Program-made: the position numbers and the translations under genes
Assembly (NCBI GenBank): GCA_949373145.1
Contig: CASICI010000002.1
Location: forward strand, 1 to 64,000
Origin: an uncultured Phycisphaerales bacterium
GTDB taxonomy: Bacteria; Planctomycetota; Phycisphaerae; Phycisphaerales; SM1A02
DNA: 64,000 nt
Reading direction: 5' to 3'
Shown here: positions 54,631-62,515 of the stretch, one piece after another
Numbering within the stretch: position 1 is the stretch's first letter
How the letters are laid out: every line of letters begins with the position of its first letter
Notes under the pieces: generated by a model
Seen by the model: the letters and a program-made list of their open reading frames with translations, nothing else
Database searches by the model: none
What the model was told of the DNA's origin: nothing

Positions 54631-56163
54631 GTGACCAAGACGGCCAGCGAACGTTTTCTCACCGCATCGCCAGCAAACCTCGTGGCTGGTGACTTCCGCC
54701 CGCTTGCCGGCGGTGATGGTGACACCATCCAGTCCGTCAATCCCGCGTCGCCCGACGACGTGGTCTTCGAGTCAGCCACCAGACGAGGTGATGTCGCCGA
54801 TGCGGTCGCGGCTGCTCGCGCCGCGTTACCAGCCTGGAGCGGACGTTCGCTCGAGGAGCGTGTCGCCGTCCTGCGTCGCTGGCAGGCACTGACCAAGGCG
54901 AATGCCGATCGAATCGCCGACCTGATCGTTCTCGAGATGGGCAAGGTCCGCGGCGAATGTCTCTTTGAAGCCAATGCGCTCGGAGGCAAGGTCGACATCA
55001 CGCTCGGACCCGAGTCGCTGTCGCGCGTCACCGACTACACCGTGCCCGTCAACGACTCGCGTGACGGCGACTGTCGATTCAAGCCGCACGGTGTGATGGC
55101 GGTGATCGGTCCCTTCAACTTCCCCGCACACCTTCCCAACGGCCACTGGGTCCCGGCACTTCTGACCGGAAACACGATCGTCTTCAAGCCTTCCGACAAG
55201 ACACCCGCGACCGGGCAGCTGCTCGCTGAACTCATGCAGCAGGCACTTGATGAGAGTGGGGCCCCCAAGGGCGTCTTCAACATGGTCCAGGGCGCCGCCG
55301 ACGTGGCCTCCACCCTGACCGCGGATCCCGGCATCGACGGCATTCTCTTCACCGGAAGCTGGCCCGTCGGGCGTCGCATTCTGGAAGCGAATCTCGATCA
55401 TCCCGGACGCATCGTCGCGCTCGAACTCGGTGGTTCGAACCCCGCGGTGGTGATGCCTGACGCACACCTTCGTCAGGCCGTGATCGAATGTGCGCGCGCC
55501 GCCTTCGCCACGACCGGACAGCGCTGCACCTGCACGCGCCGCATCATCGTGCACGAAGCGATCGCGGACACCTTCATTCCCGCCTTCTGTCGAACCGCGT
55601 CCAATCTGCTCGTCGGCCCCGGCGACTCGACCGATCCCGTCTTCATGGGGCCATTGGTCACGGAAGCGAGTGCACGCGAGGCGCTCGAGTTCCAGAGCGG
55701 GCTCGTCGAGGCGGGTGGTTCGGTGCTGGTTCAGGCGACCTCGCTCGATCGTCCCGGTCATTTCGTCACGCCCGGCGTGGTGCAGGTCGATCGGTTCACG
55801 GTTGAAAACGACACCGAGTGCTTCGGTCCGATCGCCCAGATCGCGATCGTCAAGGATCTCGATGAGGCGATCGAGCAGTCCAATGCCACGCGCTACGGTC
55901 TGGCGGCGAGTCTGTTCAGTGCCGAGCGTGCGACGTTCGACCGCTACTTCGCCGAGGTCCGCTCCGGATGCATCAATTGGAACACCGGAACCGCCGGAGC
56001 CAGCAGCAAGCTTCCCTTCGGAGGCCTCGGCCATTCCGGAAACCACCGTCCCGCCGGTGCCTTCAGCGTCGACTACTGTGCGTATCCCGTGGCCAGCATG
56101 GTCGAACGTGGTGCCGATGCCGCCGTTCCGGCTGGTATGCAAGTGGATGTTTCGGGCACATAA
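54631..56163 (+). CDS. astD: succinylglutamate-semialdehyde dehydrogenase
   Basis: AstD oxidises N-succinylglutamate semialdehyde with NAD. The 510-residue protein has the aldehyde dehydrogenase fold: GVMAVIGPFNFPAHLPNGHW (the AstD/PutA-like substrate loop), IVFKPSDKTPATG with the NAD-site Lys, IVALELGGSNPAVVM with the catalytic Glu, and TTGQRCTCTRRIIV with the catalytic Cys. GPIAQIAIVKDLDEAIEQSNATRYGLAASLF is also typical. It begins with GTG at 54631, 36 bases after astA. A terminator follows, so it ends the aminotransferase-astA-astD operon. Confidence 0.92.
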   Translation: MTKTASERFLTASPANLVAGDFRPLAGGDGDTIQSVNPASPDDVVFESATRRGDVADAVAAARAALPAWSGRSLEERVAVLRRWQALTKANADRIADLIVLEMGKVRGECLFEANALGGKVDITLGPESLSRVTDYTVPVNDSRDGDCRFKPHGVMAVIGPFNFPAHLPNGHWVPALLTGNTIVFKPSDKTPATGQLLAELMQQALDESGAPKGVFNMVQGAADVASTLTADPGIDGILFTGSWPVGRRILEANLDHPGRIVALELGGSNPAVVMPDAHLRQAVIECARAAFATTGQRCTCTRRIIVHEAIADTFIPAFCRTASNLLVGPGDSTDPVFMGPLVTEASAREALEFQSGLVEAGGSVLVQATSLDRPGHFVTPGVVQVDRFTVENDTECFGPIAQIAIVKDLDEAIEQSNATRYGLAASLFSAERATFDRYFAEVRSGCINWNTGTAGASSKLPFGGLGHSGNHRPAGAFSVDYCAYPVASMVERGADAAVPAGMQVDVSGT

Positions 56164-56193
56164 GCCCTCTGAAAACCTCTCAGGGCGCTTTTT
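56164..56193 (+). terminator. terminator of the ast-type operon
   Basis: GCCCT and AGGGC close a 13-base loop with a few more pairs possible inside, followed by a T5 run. The stem would be longer if one base were missing from the read. Confidence 0.65.
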
Positions 56194-56440
56194 GGCACTC
56201 GACACGCTCGTTTGGGGTATTCGCCCCATATCGCGGTGGTCCGCATTTCATCCGAAACTCCATGTGCACCGTGGGGGTGTACCACTCCGCATCGCGTAGG
56301 GCAGGCCTTTTCCGGGGAGCCCTGCCTCGATTCGTGAAGCGGATGCTTTCCGTGTTTCGGCCTGTCCGGGGCACTTCCTCATTCAATCCTGAATGAGGGG
56401 CGAGGACGCCTGTGGGCGGACCGGGATGTGGATACGGGGG
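56194..56440 (+). other. 247-bp gene-free region, possible RNA gene
   Basis: There is no protein-coding sign between the end of the astD transcript and the VOC gene. Two hairpins, GGGCAGG/CCTGCCC-type at about 56300-56326 and CTCATTCA/TGAATGAG at 56378-56397, are followed by a very strong terminator at 56441-56472. A terminator that belongs to no visible gene suggests a small RNA of about 200 bases, or a second stop signal for astD readthrough. I could not assign it to 6S, SRP or tmRNA. Confidence 0.3.
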
Positions 56441-56472
56441 ACGACGCCGCGCACGCGCGGCGTCGTTTTTTT
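56441..56472 (+). terminator. strong intrinsic terminator
   Basis: An 11-bp perfect stem (ACGACGCCGCG with CGCGGCGTCGT) closes a 4-base loop and is followed by seven Ts. Confidence 0.92.
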
Positions 56473-56517
56473 GTGTCTCCGGTCACACCACCCTGGACTT
56501 CATGGCACACTGGCGTC

Positions 56518-56970
56518 ATGTCAGACCATCAATCAACGCTGCGTGCCAACATCTCCTTCGTGACCCTCGGTGTCGCGGACCTCGCTCGATCCCGCGCCTT
56601 CTACGTCGCGATGGGACTTGAAGAGCATGCGAGCAGCAACGAACACGTCGCCTTCTTCGAGATGAGCGGGCAGCTCTTCGCCTTGTTTCCCGTTGATTCA
56701 CTCGCCCACGACGTCGGCCGATCCGCGGGGGATCCCGGGCAAGGTGTCACGACGAGCTTCTCGCAGAACGTGCCGCACGAAGCGGACATCGACCGTCTGC
56801 TCGCCCGTGCGCAGGTCTGTGGAGGCACGATTCTCAAACAGGCTTCCGCACCACCCTGGGGTGGGGTGCGAGGATATTTCGCCGATCCCGACGGGTTCGT
56901 CTGGGAGATCGCCTGGAATCCGAAGACCAGAATCGACGAGGCCGGTCGGGTCCATCTCGGCACACACTGA
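56518..56970 (+). CDS. VOC (glyoxalase/bleomycin-resistance) family protein
   Basis: The 150-residue cytoplasmic protein has a two-repeat VOC fold: ANISFVTLGVADLARSRAFYVAMGL, then HVAFFEMSGQLFALFP with the first-repeat Glu, and WGGVRGYFADPDGFVWEIAW with the second-repeat Glu. This family covers glyoxalase I, dioxygenases and drug-binding proteins, so the role is open. The metal ligands (His/Glu pairs) appear only partly, which makes an enzyme less certain. The ATG at 56518 gives the natural start. A hairpin terminator follows. Confidence 0.8.
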   Translation: MSDHQSTLRANISFVTLGVADLARSRAFYVAMGLEEHASSNEHVAFFEMSGQLFALFPVDSLAHDVGRSAGDPGQGVTTSFSQNVPHEADIDRLLARAQVCGGTILKQASAPPWGGVRGYFADPDGFVWEIAWNPKTRIDEAGRVHLGTH

Positions 56971-57003
56971 CATTCCCGCAGGCACACGTTCTGAATGCGA
57001 AGA

Positions 57004-57034
57004 CAGGAGCGCCCCCGGGCGCTCCTGCCTTCTT
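57004..57034. terminator. hairpin terminator between convergent genes
   Basis: AGGAGCGCCC and GGGCGCTCCT form a 10-bp stem with a 2-base loop, extended by a C-G pair, then CCTTCTT. It lies between the VOC gene and the end of the dockerin-protein gene on the other strand. Confidence 0.75.
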
Positions 57035-57070
57035 GACCGACATCGGATGAAGTGATTGGTACGTCCGATG

Positions 57071-59065
57071 TCAGGCGTCGAATCCCCCCAGAAGGAGTGC
57101 AAGGTCAGGTCCTCCGACGGTGCCGTCACCGTTCAGGTCGGCACGAGAATCCGAGCTGTCCCAGGCGCCCAGAAGAATGGCGAGATCTTCACCGTTGACC
57201 TTGCCGTCGCCGGTGATGTCGCCCTCGGGACCGCAGTCTTCGCACTCGGCGTCCTCTTCGACGTTCTTCCAACCTTCGTGGTCGTGCATGCGAGGATCGT
57301 GGTTGGTGAAACATCGTGCGACGTTCAGTCCGTTCTTGACGTCGAGATCCTCGAAGATGGGCTGATCCTTCTCGCCACGGATCGAGAGGAATCGGTACGT
57401 GCCCTGCGGATCGACGTCGCAGCGGTAGGAACGAACGTTGCCGTCTCGATTGACCAGGACGTTGCCCATGGTGTCGATGTCGAGGCCACGGATCGCGCAG
57501 TCGCTCGAACAGTCGTCCATGAAGTCGTGGGTGACATCCTTCAGGTAGAGGTTGCCGTTCGAGGAGCGTGCGGGGTCGAACACGCTCACGCTCGATCGTC
57601 CCTGGGCATCGACACCGCTGAAGAGGATCTCGGGGGTTCCGTCCCGGTTGAAGTCACTGAATCGTGGCGACGCACTTCCGAGGATCGTCATCATGTCGCG
57701 AAGGTCGTAGAGGTCGATCTTCTCGGCGTAGCGGTCGGTGATCATGATCAGGCCGTCGGTCGATCGCACCAGGCAGATCGTTCCCGACTGATCGTCGGTG
57801 CTGATGCGGTCGAAGCCCTGCAGTCCGTCGAGCACGGGGTGCATCGAATCGGGGTTGATGATCGCTTCCGCGTCACCCGGACATTCGTAGAGCGTGCCGT
57901 CCGCACCCAGCGCGAGGATGCCGAGATCCTTCGAGATGGCGAAGTCGAGGAAATCAGGGCCTTCTGCGTCACCGATCTCGACGGGCTTGTACCCGTTGGT
58001 GTCGAGGTTCTTTCTCCACAGGCGGGCGAATCGATCGGTCGCCCGTTCGACGAGAAGCACATCTTCACCCATGGGCATCTGGAGCACATTCTCGATTTTG
58101 AAAGGGAGGTTCTCCGTGATCTTGATCATCTTCTGCTCACGCAGTGACCAGGTATGAAGATACAGCGGATTCGAACCACCTTCCCAGTCACCCCACGACG
58201 TGCATCCGATCGGGAAGATCATGATCCGGCTGTCGATGAGTCGCATGGTGCCGCTGCCGCCACGCATGATTCGGTTCATGCCCTGAGTCGACGTCAACGA
58301 AAGGGGGCGGCTTGATGATGCGACCCTCAGATTGCCGACCCAGGGGGCATCCCAGTCGTCGGCTCCGAACGAGCTCTGAGTGGCGGTGTTGTTGCTGTCA
58401 TCGGGATCATTCGCCCAGAGGTGTCGGTCGCTCCCGAGACGTTCGGCGCCCATGAATGTCATGCAGTGACCACCGTTTCGAGTGACGACGGTGTCGCCGT
58501 CAAACGTTCCGGTCGGATTGTAGAACCCGTAACACACGGTCTGAATCGCATCCTGATTGATGCCGCTTCTGGCCATTTCACGAAGCGTGACCACGTTTGA
58601 ATTGGTGCGGAATTCATGACCGACCAGGTAGCGCATGCCACTGGGCCAGACCACGCGATTGATCATCGCCGCGTAGGCCGGTGTGCCGAACGTGCCACCG
58701 GTTCCGCTGGTGCCCATGTCGTCACCGAGATCATCGATGAAGTCGGTCACGTCGGCGTAGTCGATCTGGTTCTCCCAGTCCGCGAAGACGGGACCGAGGG
58801 CGGGTTCGCCATGACTGGCCATGTAGCCCAGCAGGTCGGTGCACGAGGTCGGGACGCAGTGCATGCCACCCGGTGAGCCACCGGACGTGGTCGCGAGTCC
58901 GTCGCGACGCTGATCGAAGTCAGGCATCTGGCTGAGTTGATAGCCGTAGTCGCTGCCGCTGTTGTAGTAGGCCGTGGTGACGTCCGCCGCGAGGCTTGCG
59001 GTGAGTCCGAGGCCAAGGCCGAGGGTGCAGGTGACGAGTGAGGTGGTGCGCGTGGGGGTGGTCAT
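57071..59065 (-). CDS. secreted C39-like peptidase-fold protein with dockerin-type end
   Basis: From the ATG at 59065 (GGAG upstream) the product has 664 residues with a signal peptide (LVTCTLGLGLGLTASLAADV). The N-terminal part has SPGGMHCVPTSCTDLLGYMASHGEP and, further on, NGGHCMTFMGAER followed by WANDPDDSN. This order of Cys, then His, then Asn/Asp is that of C39-like cysteine peptidases. The middle (FLDFAISKDLGILALGADGTLY, FSDFNRDGTPEILFSGVD) looks like a beta-propeller with FG-GAP-like turns. The end is two dockerin-type calcium loops, DITGDGKVNGEDLAILLGAW and DLNGDGTVGGPDLALLLGGF. The protein is exported and probably attached through the dockerin. Substrate unknown. Confidence 0.7.
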   Translation of the reverse strand: MTTPTRTTSLVTCTLGLGLGLTASLAADVTTAYYNSGSDYGYQLSQMPDFDQRRDGLATTSGGSPGGMHCVPTSCTDLLGYMASHGEPALGPVFADWENQIDYADVTDFIDDLGDDMGTSGTGGTFGTPAYAAMINRVVWPSGMRYLVGHEFRTNSNVVTLREMARSGINQDAIQTVCYGFYNPTGTFDGDTVVTRNGGHCMTFMGAERLGSDRHLWANDPDDSNNTATQSSFGADDWDAPWVGNLRVASSSRPLSLTSTQGMNRIMRGGSGTMRLIDSRIMIFPIGCTSWGDWEGGSNPLYLHTWSLREQKMIKITENLPFKIENVLQMPMGEDVLLVERATDRFARLWRKNLDTNGYKPVEIGDAEGPDFLDFAISKDLGILALGADGTLYECPGDAEAIINPDSMHPVLDGLQGFDRISTDDQSGTICLVRSTDGLIMITDRYAEKIDLYDLRDMMTILGSASPRFSDFNRDGTPEILFSGVDAQGRSSVSVFDPARSSNGNLYLKDVTHDFMDDCSSDCAIRGLDIDTMGNVLVNRDGNVRSYRCDVDPQGTYRFLSIRGEKDQPIFEDLDVKNGLNVARCFTNHDPRMHDHEGWKNVEEDAECEDCGPEGDITGDGKVNGEDLAILLGAWDSSDSRADLNGDGTVGGPDLALLLGGFDA

Positions 59066-59248
59066 GGTGTTTCTCCTTGAAATGGTCTTTTCAGGCCTGA
59101 GAGGCCCTTCACTCCATTTCCGCACCAGACATCCCGATCTCTCAGCGACGCCCCTCTTTTCTTGATTCTTTTTGTGGGCGCAGAGTCCCCCGGTGATTGG
59201 TCGCGAGGCCTGCCTGGGGGGTTGGGGAGTCTTTTGCGGGGTTCGGGT

Positions 59249-59581
59249 TCAGGAGACGCGCGTGCCGGGGGCGGCCGCATCGTCATCGACCGTGAGCAGG
59301 CTGACGCCGCCTTGTTCGTCGGACGCATCGACGCCGGTCACCAGGACCTCGCTCAGGTAGCGCCCGATCTGGCGTGGTTCGAGATCGCACACGCAGACCA
59401 CCAGTCGGCCGACCAGATCGTCTGGGTGGTAGCGCACGGTCAGTTGCGCGCACGATCGCTTCGTGCCGAGCTCCGGACCGAGGTCGACCTCGAGGACGTA
59501 GCTCGGGTTGCGCACGCCCTCGGCCGGCGCGGCGGAGCGAATGCGCCCGATGCGGAGGTCGTTCGCAAGCGGGCCGCTCAC
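59249..59581 (-). CDS. csaA: tRNA-binding protein CsaA
   Basis: The 110-residue protein is a dimeric OB-fold of the CsaA type: NDLRIGRIRSAAPAEGVRNPSYVLEVDLGPELG, then KRSCAQLTVRYHPDDLVGRLVV and VCDLEPRQIGRYLSEVLVTG. CsaA binds tRNA and proteins and is linked to export in Bacillus. The start is GTG at 59581, one base after the glyS stop, so it is translated with glyS. It is a distant relative of the tRNA-binding gene at 22033, which follows ileS. About 180 bases of sequence without genes separate it from the dockerin gene. Confidence 0.85.
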   Translation of the reverse strand: MSGPLANDLRIGRIRSAAPAEGVRNPSYVLEVDLGPELGTKRSCAQLTVRYHPDDLVGRLVVCVCDLEPRQIGRYLSEVLVTGVDASDEQGGVSLLTVDDDAAAPGTRVS

Positions 59582-59582
59582 C

Positions 59583-61118
59583 TCAGGACCCGATCTTCTC
59601 GTCGAGGAAGTCGGCGACCTTGTCGAGGGCGACGCGTTCCTGGGACTGGGTGTTGCGCTCGCGTATCGTGACGGCCTGGTCACTCGCGGTGTCCCCGTCG
59701 ATCGTCATGCAGTAGGGGGTGCCTACTTCGTCCATGCGGGCATAACGCTTGCCGATCGACTGCTTCTCGTCGAACTCGACCACGTGCTTGCGGCGCAGTT
59801 CGCGGTAGAGCTTGTCGGCGATCTCCGGCATGCCGTCCTTCTTGACCAGTGGGAAGATGCCCGCCTTGATCGGCGCGACGCGTGGTTCGAAGTTCATGTA
59901 GACCTTCGAAGGGCGACTGTCGTCCGGCGTGAACGCCTCGCAGATCAGCGCGAGCGTGCCACGGTCCGCACCGGCCGAAGGTTCGATCACGTGAGGGAAG
60001 TAGCGTTCGTTGGTCAGCTGATCGAGGTAGCGCCACTTGTCGCCCTTGCCGCAGTGCTCGGCGTGCTGGCGCAGGTCGTAGTCGCTGCGGTGGGCGACGC
60101 CTTCGAGCTCGCCGAAGCCGGGGTCGGTGAAGGGGAACTTGTACTCGACGTCGCAGACGCCCGCGCCGTTCTTCGCGTAGTGGGCGAGTTCGGCGGTGTC
60201 GTGGTCGCGCAGGATCAGGTTGTCACCGGCGAGGCCGATGGCCTTCCACCAGCGGTAGCGTTCGTTGCGCCAGAAGTCGTACCAGGTCTGGGCTTCGTCG
60301 GGGTGGATGAAGAATTCCAGTTCCATCTGTTCGAACTCGCGGCTGCGGAAGGTGAAGTTCCGGGGCGTGACTTCGTTGCGGAAGCTCTTGCCCATCTGGG
60401 CGATGCCGAAGGGCACACGCACGCGGCTCGAGTCGACCACGTTGTGGAAGTTCACGAAGATGCCCTGCGCGGTCTCGGGGCGAAGGTACGCCTTGGCGTC
60501 GTCGTTTCGAATCGCGCCGCAGTGGGTCTCGAACATCAGGTTGAACATGCGTGGTTCGGTGAGGGTGCCGACTTCCTTGGTGTCGGGGCCGACCGTGATC
60601 GCGCGCTCTTCGGCGGAGAGGTCCATGAAGGCACAGGTGTCGAGTTCGGCGTCCTCGAGCGAACGCTTGGTGTACTTCTCGAGCTTCTTGCGTGCCTTGG
60701 CGAGACCATCGTCGTCACCTTCGAGGAACGCATAGAGCTGACCGCCTTCGGTCTGACCCTTGAGGCCGAGACAGAGCACGTGGTCGGCGCGGTAGCGCGA
60801 CTTCGAGTCCTTGCAGTCGACCATCGGGTCGTTGAAGCCGCCGATGTGTCCGGAGGCCTCCCAGACCTTGGGGTTCATGATGATCGTCGATTCGAGACCG
60901 ACCACCGAGACGGGTTTGCCGTCGGGCCCGGGCAGTTCACGCTCGACGATGTCCTGCCACCAGGCGTTCTTCAGGTTGCGCTTGAGCGCGGCACCCATCG
61001 GGCCGTAGTCCCAGAAGCCGTTGATGCCGCCGTAGATCTCGGAGCTCTGGAAGATGAAGCCGCGGCGGCGGCAGAGGGAGACGATCGCGTCCATCGTTTT
61101 TTCGGTTGCCTGGGCCAT
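59583..61118 (-). CDS. glyS: glycyl-tRNA synthetase, single-chain type
   Basis: GlyRS charges tRNA-Gly. The 511-residue protein is the homodimeric class II type found in eukaryotes, archaea and some bacteria, not the tetrameric GlyQ/GlyS: RGFIFQSSEIYGGINGFWDYGP, RADHVLCLGLKG, motif 2 with FRNEVTPRNFTFRSREFEQMELEFF, and motif 3 in GADRGTLALICEAF. The C-terminal anticodon domain has APIKAGIFPLVKKDG and GTPYCMTIDGDT. An upstream in-frame start at 61193 is less likely, as MAQATEK at 61118 has AAAGGA ahead of it. csaA follows one base after its stop codon. The symbol follows the glyS/glyQS convention. Confidence 0.95.
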   Translation of the reverse strand: MAQATEKTMDAIVSLCRRRGFIFQSSEIYGGINGFWDYGPMGAALKRNLKNAWWQDIVERELPGPDGKPVSVVGLESTIIMNPKVWEASGHIGGFNDPMVDCKDSKSRYRADHVLCLGLKGQTEGGQLYAFLEGDDDGLAKARKKLEKYTKRSLEDAELDTCAFMDLSAEERAITVGPDTKEVGTLTEPRMFNLMFETHCGAIRNDDAKAYLRPETAQGIFVNFHNVVDSSRVRVPFGIAQMGKSFRNEVTPRNFTFRSREFEQMELEFFIHPDEAQTWYDFWRNERYRWWKAIGLAGDNLILRDHDTAELAHYAKNGAGVCDVEYKFPFTDPGFGELEGVAHRSDYDLRQHAEHCGKGDKWRYLDQLTNERYFPHVIEPSAGADRGTLALICEAFTPDDSRPSKVYMNFEPRVAPIKAGIFPLVKKDGMPEIADKLYRELRRKHVVEFDEKQSIGKRYARMDEVGTPYCMTIDGDTASDQAVTIRERNTQSQERVALDKVADFLDEKIGS

Positions 61119-61213
61119 CTGAGTCCTTTCGGGGGTCTCGGTGAACCGAGATGGTAGCCGTTGCGAGGCCTTGATGGGAGCCCCGCAGGCCAATCATCAG
61201 GTAGCCTTGAGTC

Positions 61214-62326
61214 ATGAACCTTCTCAGTCTTCTTCTGATCTCCTGTCTGCTCGGCACGCTCTCTTCTGGTGCGGGCCTGAGGTCTCCGGGAAAACCCGTC
61301 GAGGTCTTCATCTCCGGCGAAGACGGCTACCACACCTACCGAATCCCCGCGATCATCAAAGCCAAGGACGGGTCGCTCCTCGCCTTCGCGGAAGGGCGCC
61401 GTGGCGGACAGGGGGACAGTGGCGACATCGACCTCGTCATGAAACGAAGCACCGACGGAGGCGCGACCTGGAGCGCGCAACGCTCCCTCTGGGACGACGG
61501 CCCGAACACCTGCGGCAACCCGTGTCCGGTGGTGGATCGCAGCAACGGTCGGATTCATCTCCTGCTGACCCGAAACCTCGGCAGCGACCACGAGCGGATG
61601 ATCATCGACCAGACCAGCACCGAGAGTCGCAGCGTCTGGGTGATGACCAGTGACGACCATGGTGCCATCTGGTCCACGCCGCGCGAGATCACCAAGTCGA
61701 CCAAGCAGCCGAACTGGACCTGGTACGCGACCGGTCCCGGCAACGGAATTCAGCTTGAGCGGGGCGAACACGCCGGTCGGCTGGTCGTGCCCTGCGACCA
61801 CATCGAAGCGGGCACGAAGAAGTACTTCTCCCATGTCATCCTCAGTGACGACGGTGGCGTCACCTGGCGACTGGGGGGCCGCACCCCGACCGATCAGGTG
61901 AATGAGTGCGCCATCGCGGAACTGGCTGACGGCAGACTCCTCTTGAACATGCGCAACTACGACCGCAGCCAGCGCACCCGGGCGCAGAGCCGCAGTCGAG
62001 ACGGCGGGCTCAGTTGGTCCGAGGTCGTCCACGAAGACACGCTTCCGGAACCGATCTGTCAGGCAAGCATGATCGCGCTCGACGGCGGACGTCGACTGGT
62101 CTTCTCGAACCCTGCCAGCCGTTCGTCCCGGACCGCGATGACGGTCCGCACCAGCGACGACGGTGGTCGCGAGTGGTTGAAGGGTGTCGTGTTGCACGAA
62201 GGACCCTCCGCCTACTCATCACTCGTCTCGCTCGACCCCGAATCGGTCGGCTGTCTCTACGAGTGCGGCGAGCAGAATCCCTACGAACGGATCCGCTTTC
62301 AGATCGTCGATCTCGAAGCGCCCTAG
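61214..62326 (+). CDS. exo-alpha-sialidase (GH33-like)
   Basis: The 370-residue protein has a signal peptide (LSLLLISCLLGTLSSG) and the six-bladed propeller pattern of sialidases: the YRIP-type motif HTYRIPAIIKAKDGSLLAFAEGR, where the Arg is part of the Arg triad, and five Asp boxes of the S-x-D-x-G-x-x-W kind (STDGGATW, SDDHGAIW, SDDGGVTW, SRDGGLSW, SDDGGREW). Late Glu/Tyr positions (YECGEQNPYERIRF) fit the catalytic region. It should remove terminal sialic acids from glycans outside the cell or in the periplasm. It diverges from glyS and converges on the sulfatase gene. Confidence 0.9.
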   Translation: MNLLSLLLISCLLGTLSSGAGLRSPGKPVEVFISGEDGYHTYRIPAIIKAKDGSLLAFAEGRRGGQGDSGDIDLVMKRSTDGGATWSAQRSLWDDGPNTCGNPCPVVDRSNGRIHLLLTRNLGSDHERMIIDQTSTESRSVWVMTSDDHGAIWSTPREITKSTKQPNWTWYATGPGNGIQLERGEHAGRLVVPCDHIEAGTKKYFSHVILSDDGGVTWRLGGRTPTDQVNECAIAELADGRLLLNMRNYDRSQRTRAQSRSRDGGLSWSEVVHEDTLPEPICQASMIALDGGRRLVFSNPASRSSRTAMTVRTSDDGGREWLKGVVLHEGPSAYSSLVSLDPESVGCLYECGEQNPYERIRFQIVDLEAP

Positions 62327-62430
62327 TTAACAGGCTTGGCTCAGACGAAAATCGTGTCCTGTGCGTCTCCAGTGTGTTCACCCTGTTCGATGTCGTCGGT
62401 GTTGCCCGTAGATGCGTTGTCGTACAGAAC

Positions 62431-62458
62431 ACCACCCCGCGCCGAAGTGCGAGGTGGT
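62431..62458. terminator. inverted repeat between sialidase and sulfatase genes
   Basis: ACCACC-C-CGC pairs with GCG-A-GGTGGT across an 8-base loop, with an unpaired position in each arm, 105 bases after the sialidase stop. A short T-rich stretch follows (GTTCTTCT). It may end both convergent transcripts. Confidence 0.4.
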
Positions 62459-62515
62459 GGACGTTCTTCTGAACCGGGGCCACGGCATGTGACTCCAAGT
62501 GTTCCACAGGTCGCA

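Noticed and set aside
59508-61157. Open frame of 549 codons on the plus strand
   Set aside because: Antisense to glyS; no start signal and a Val/Glu/Leu-rich product without a match to a family.
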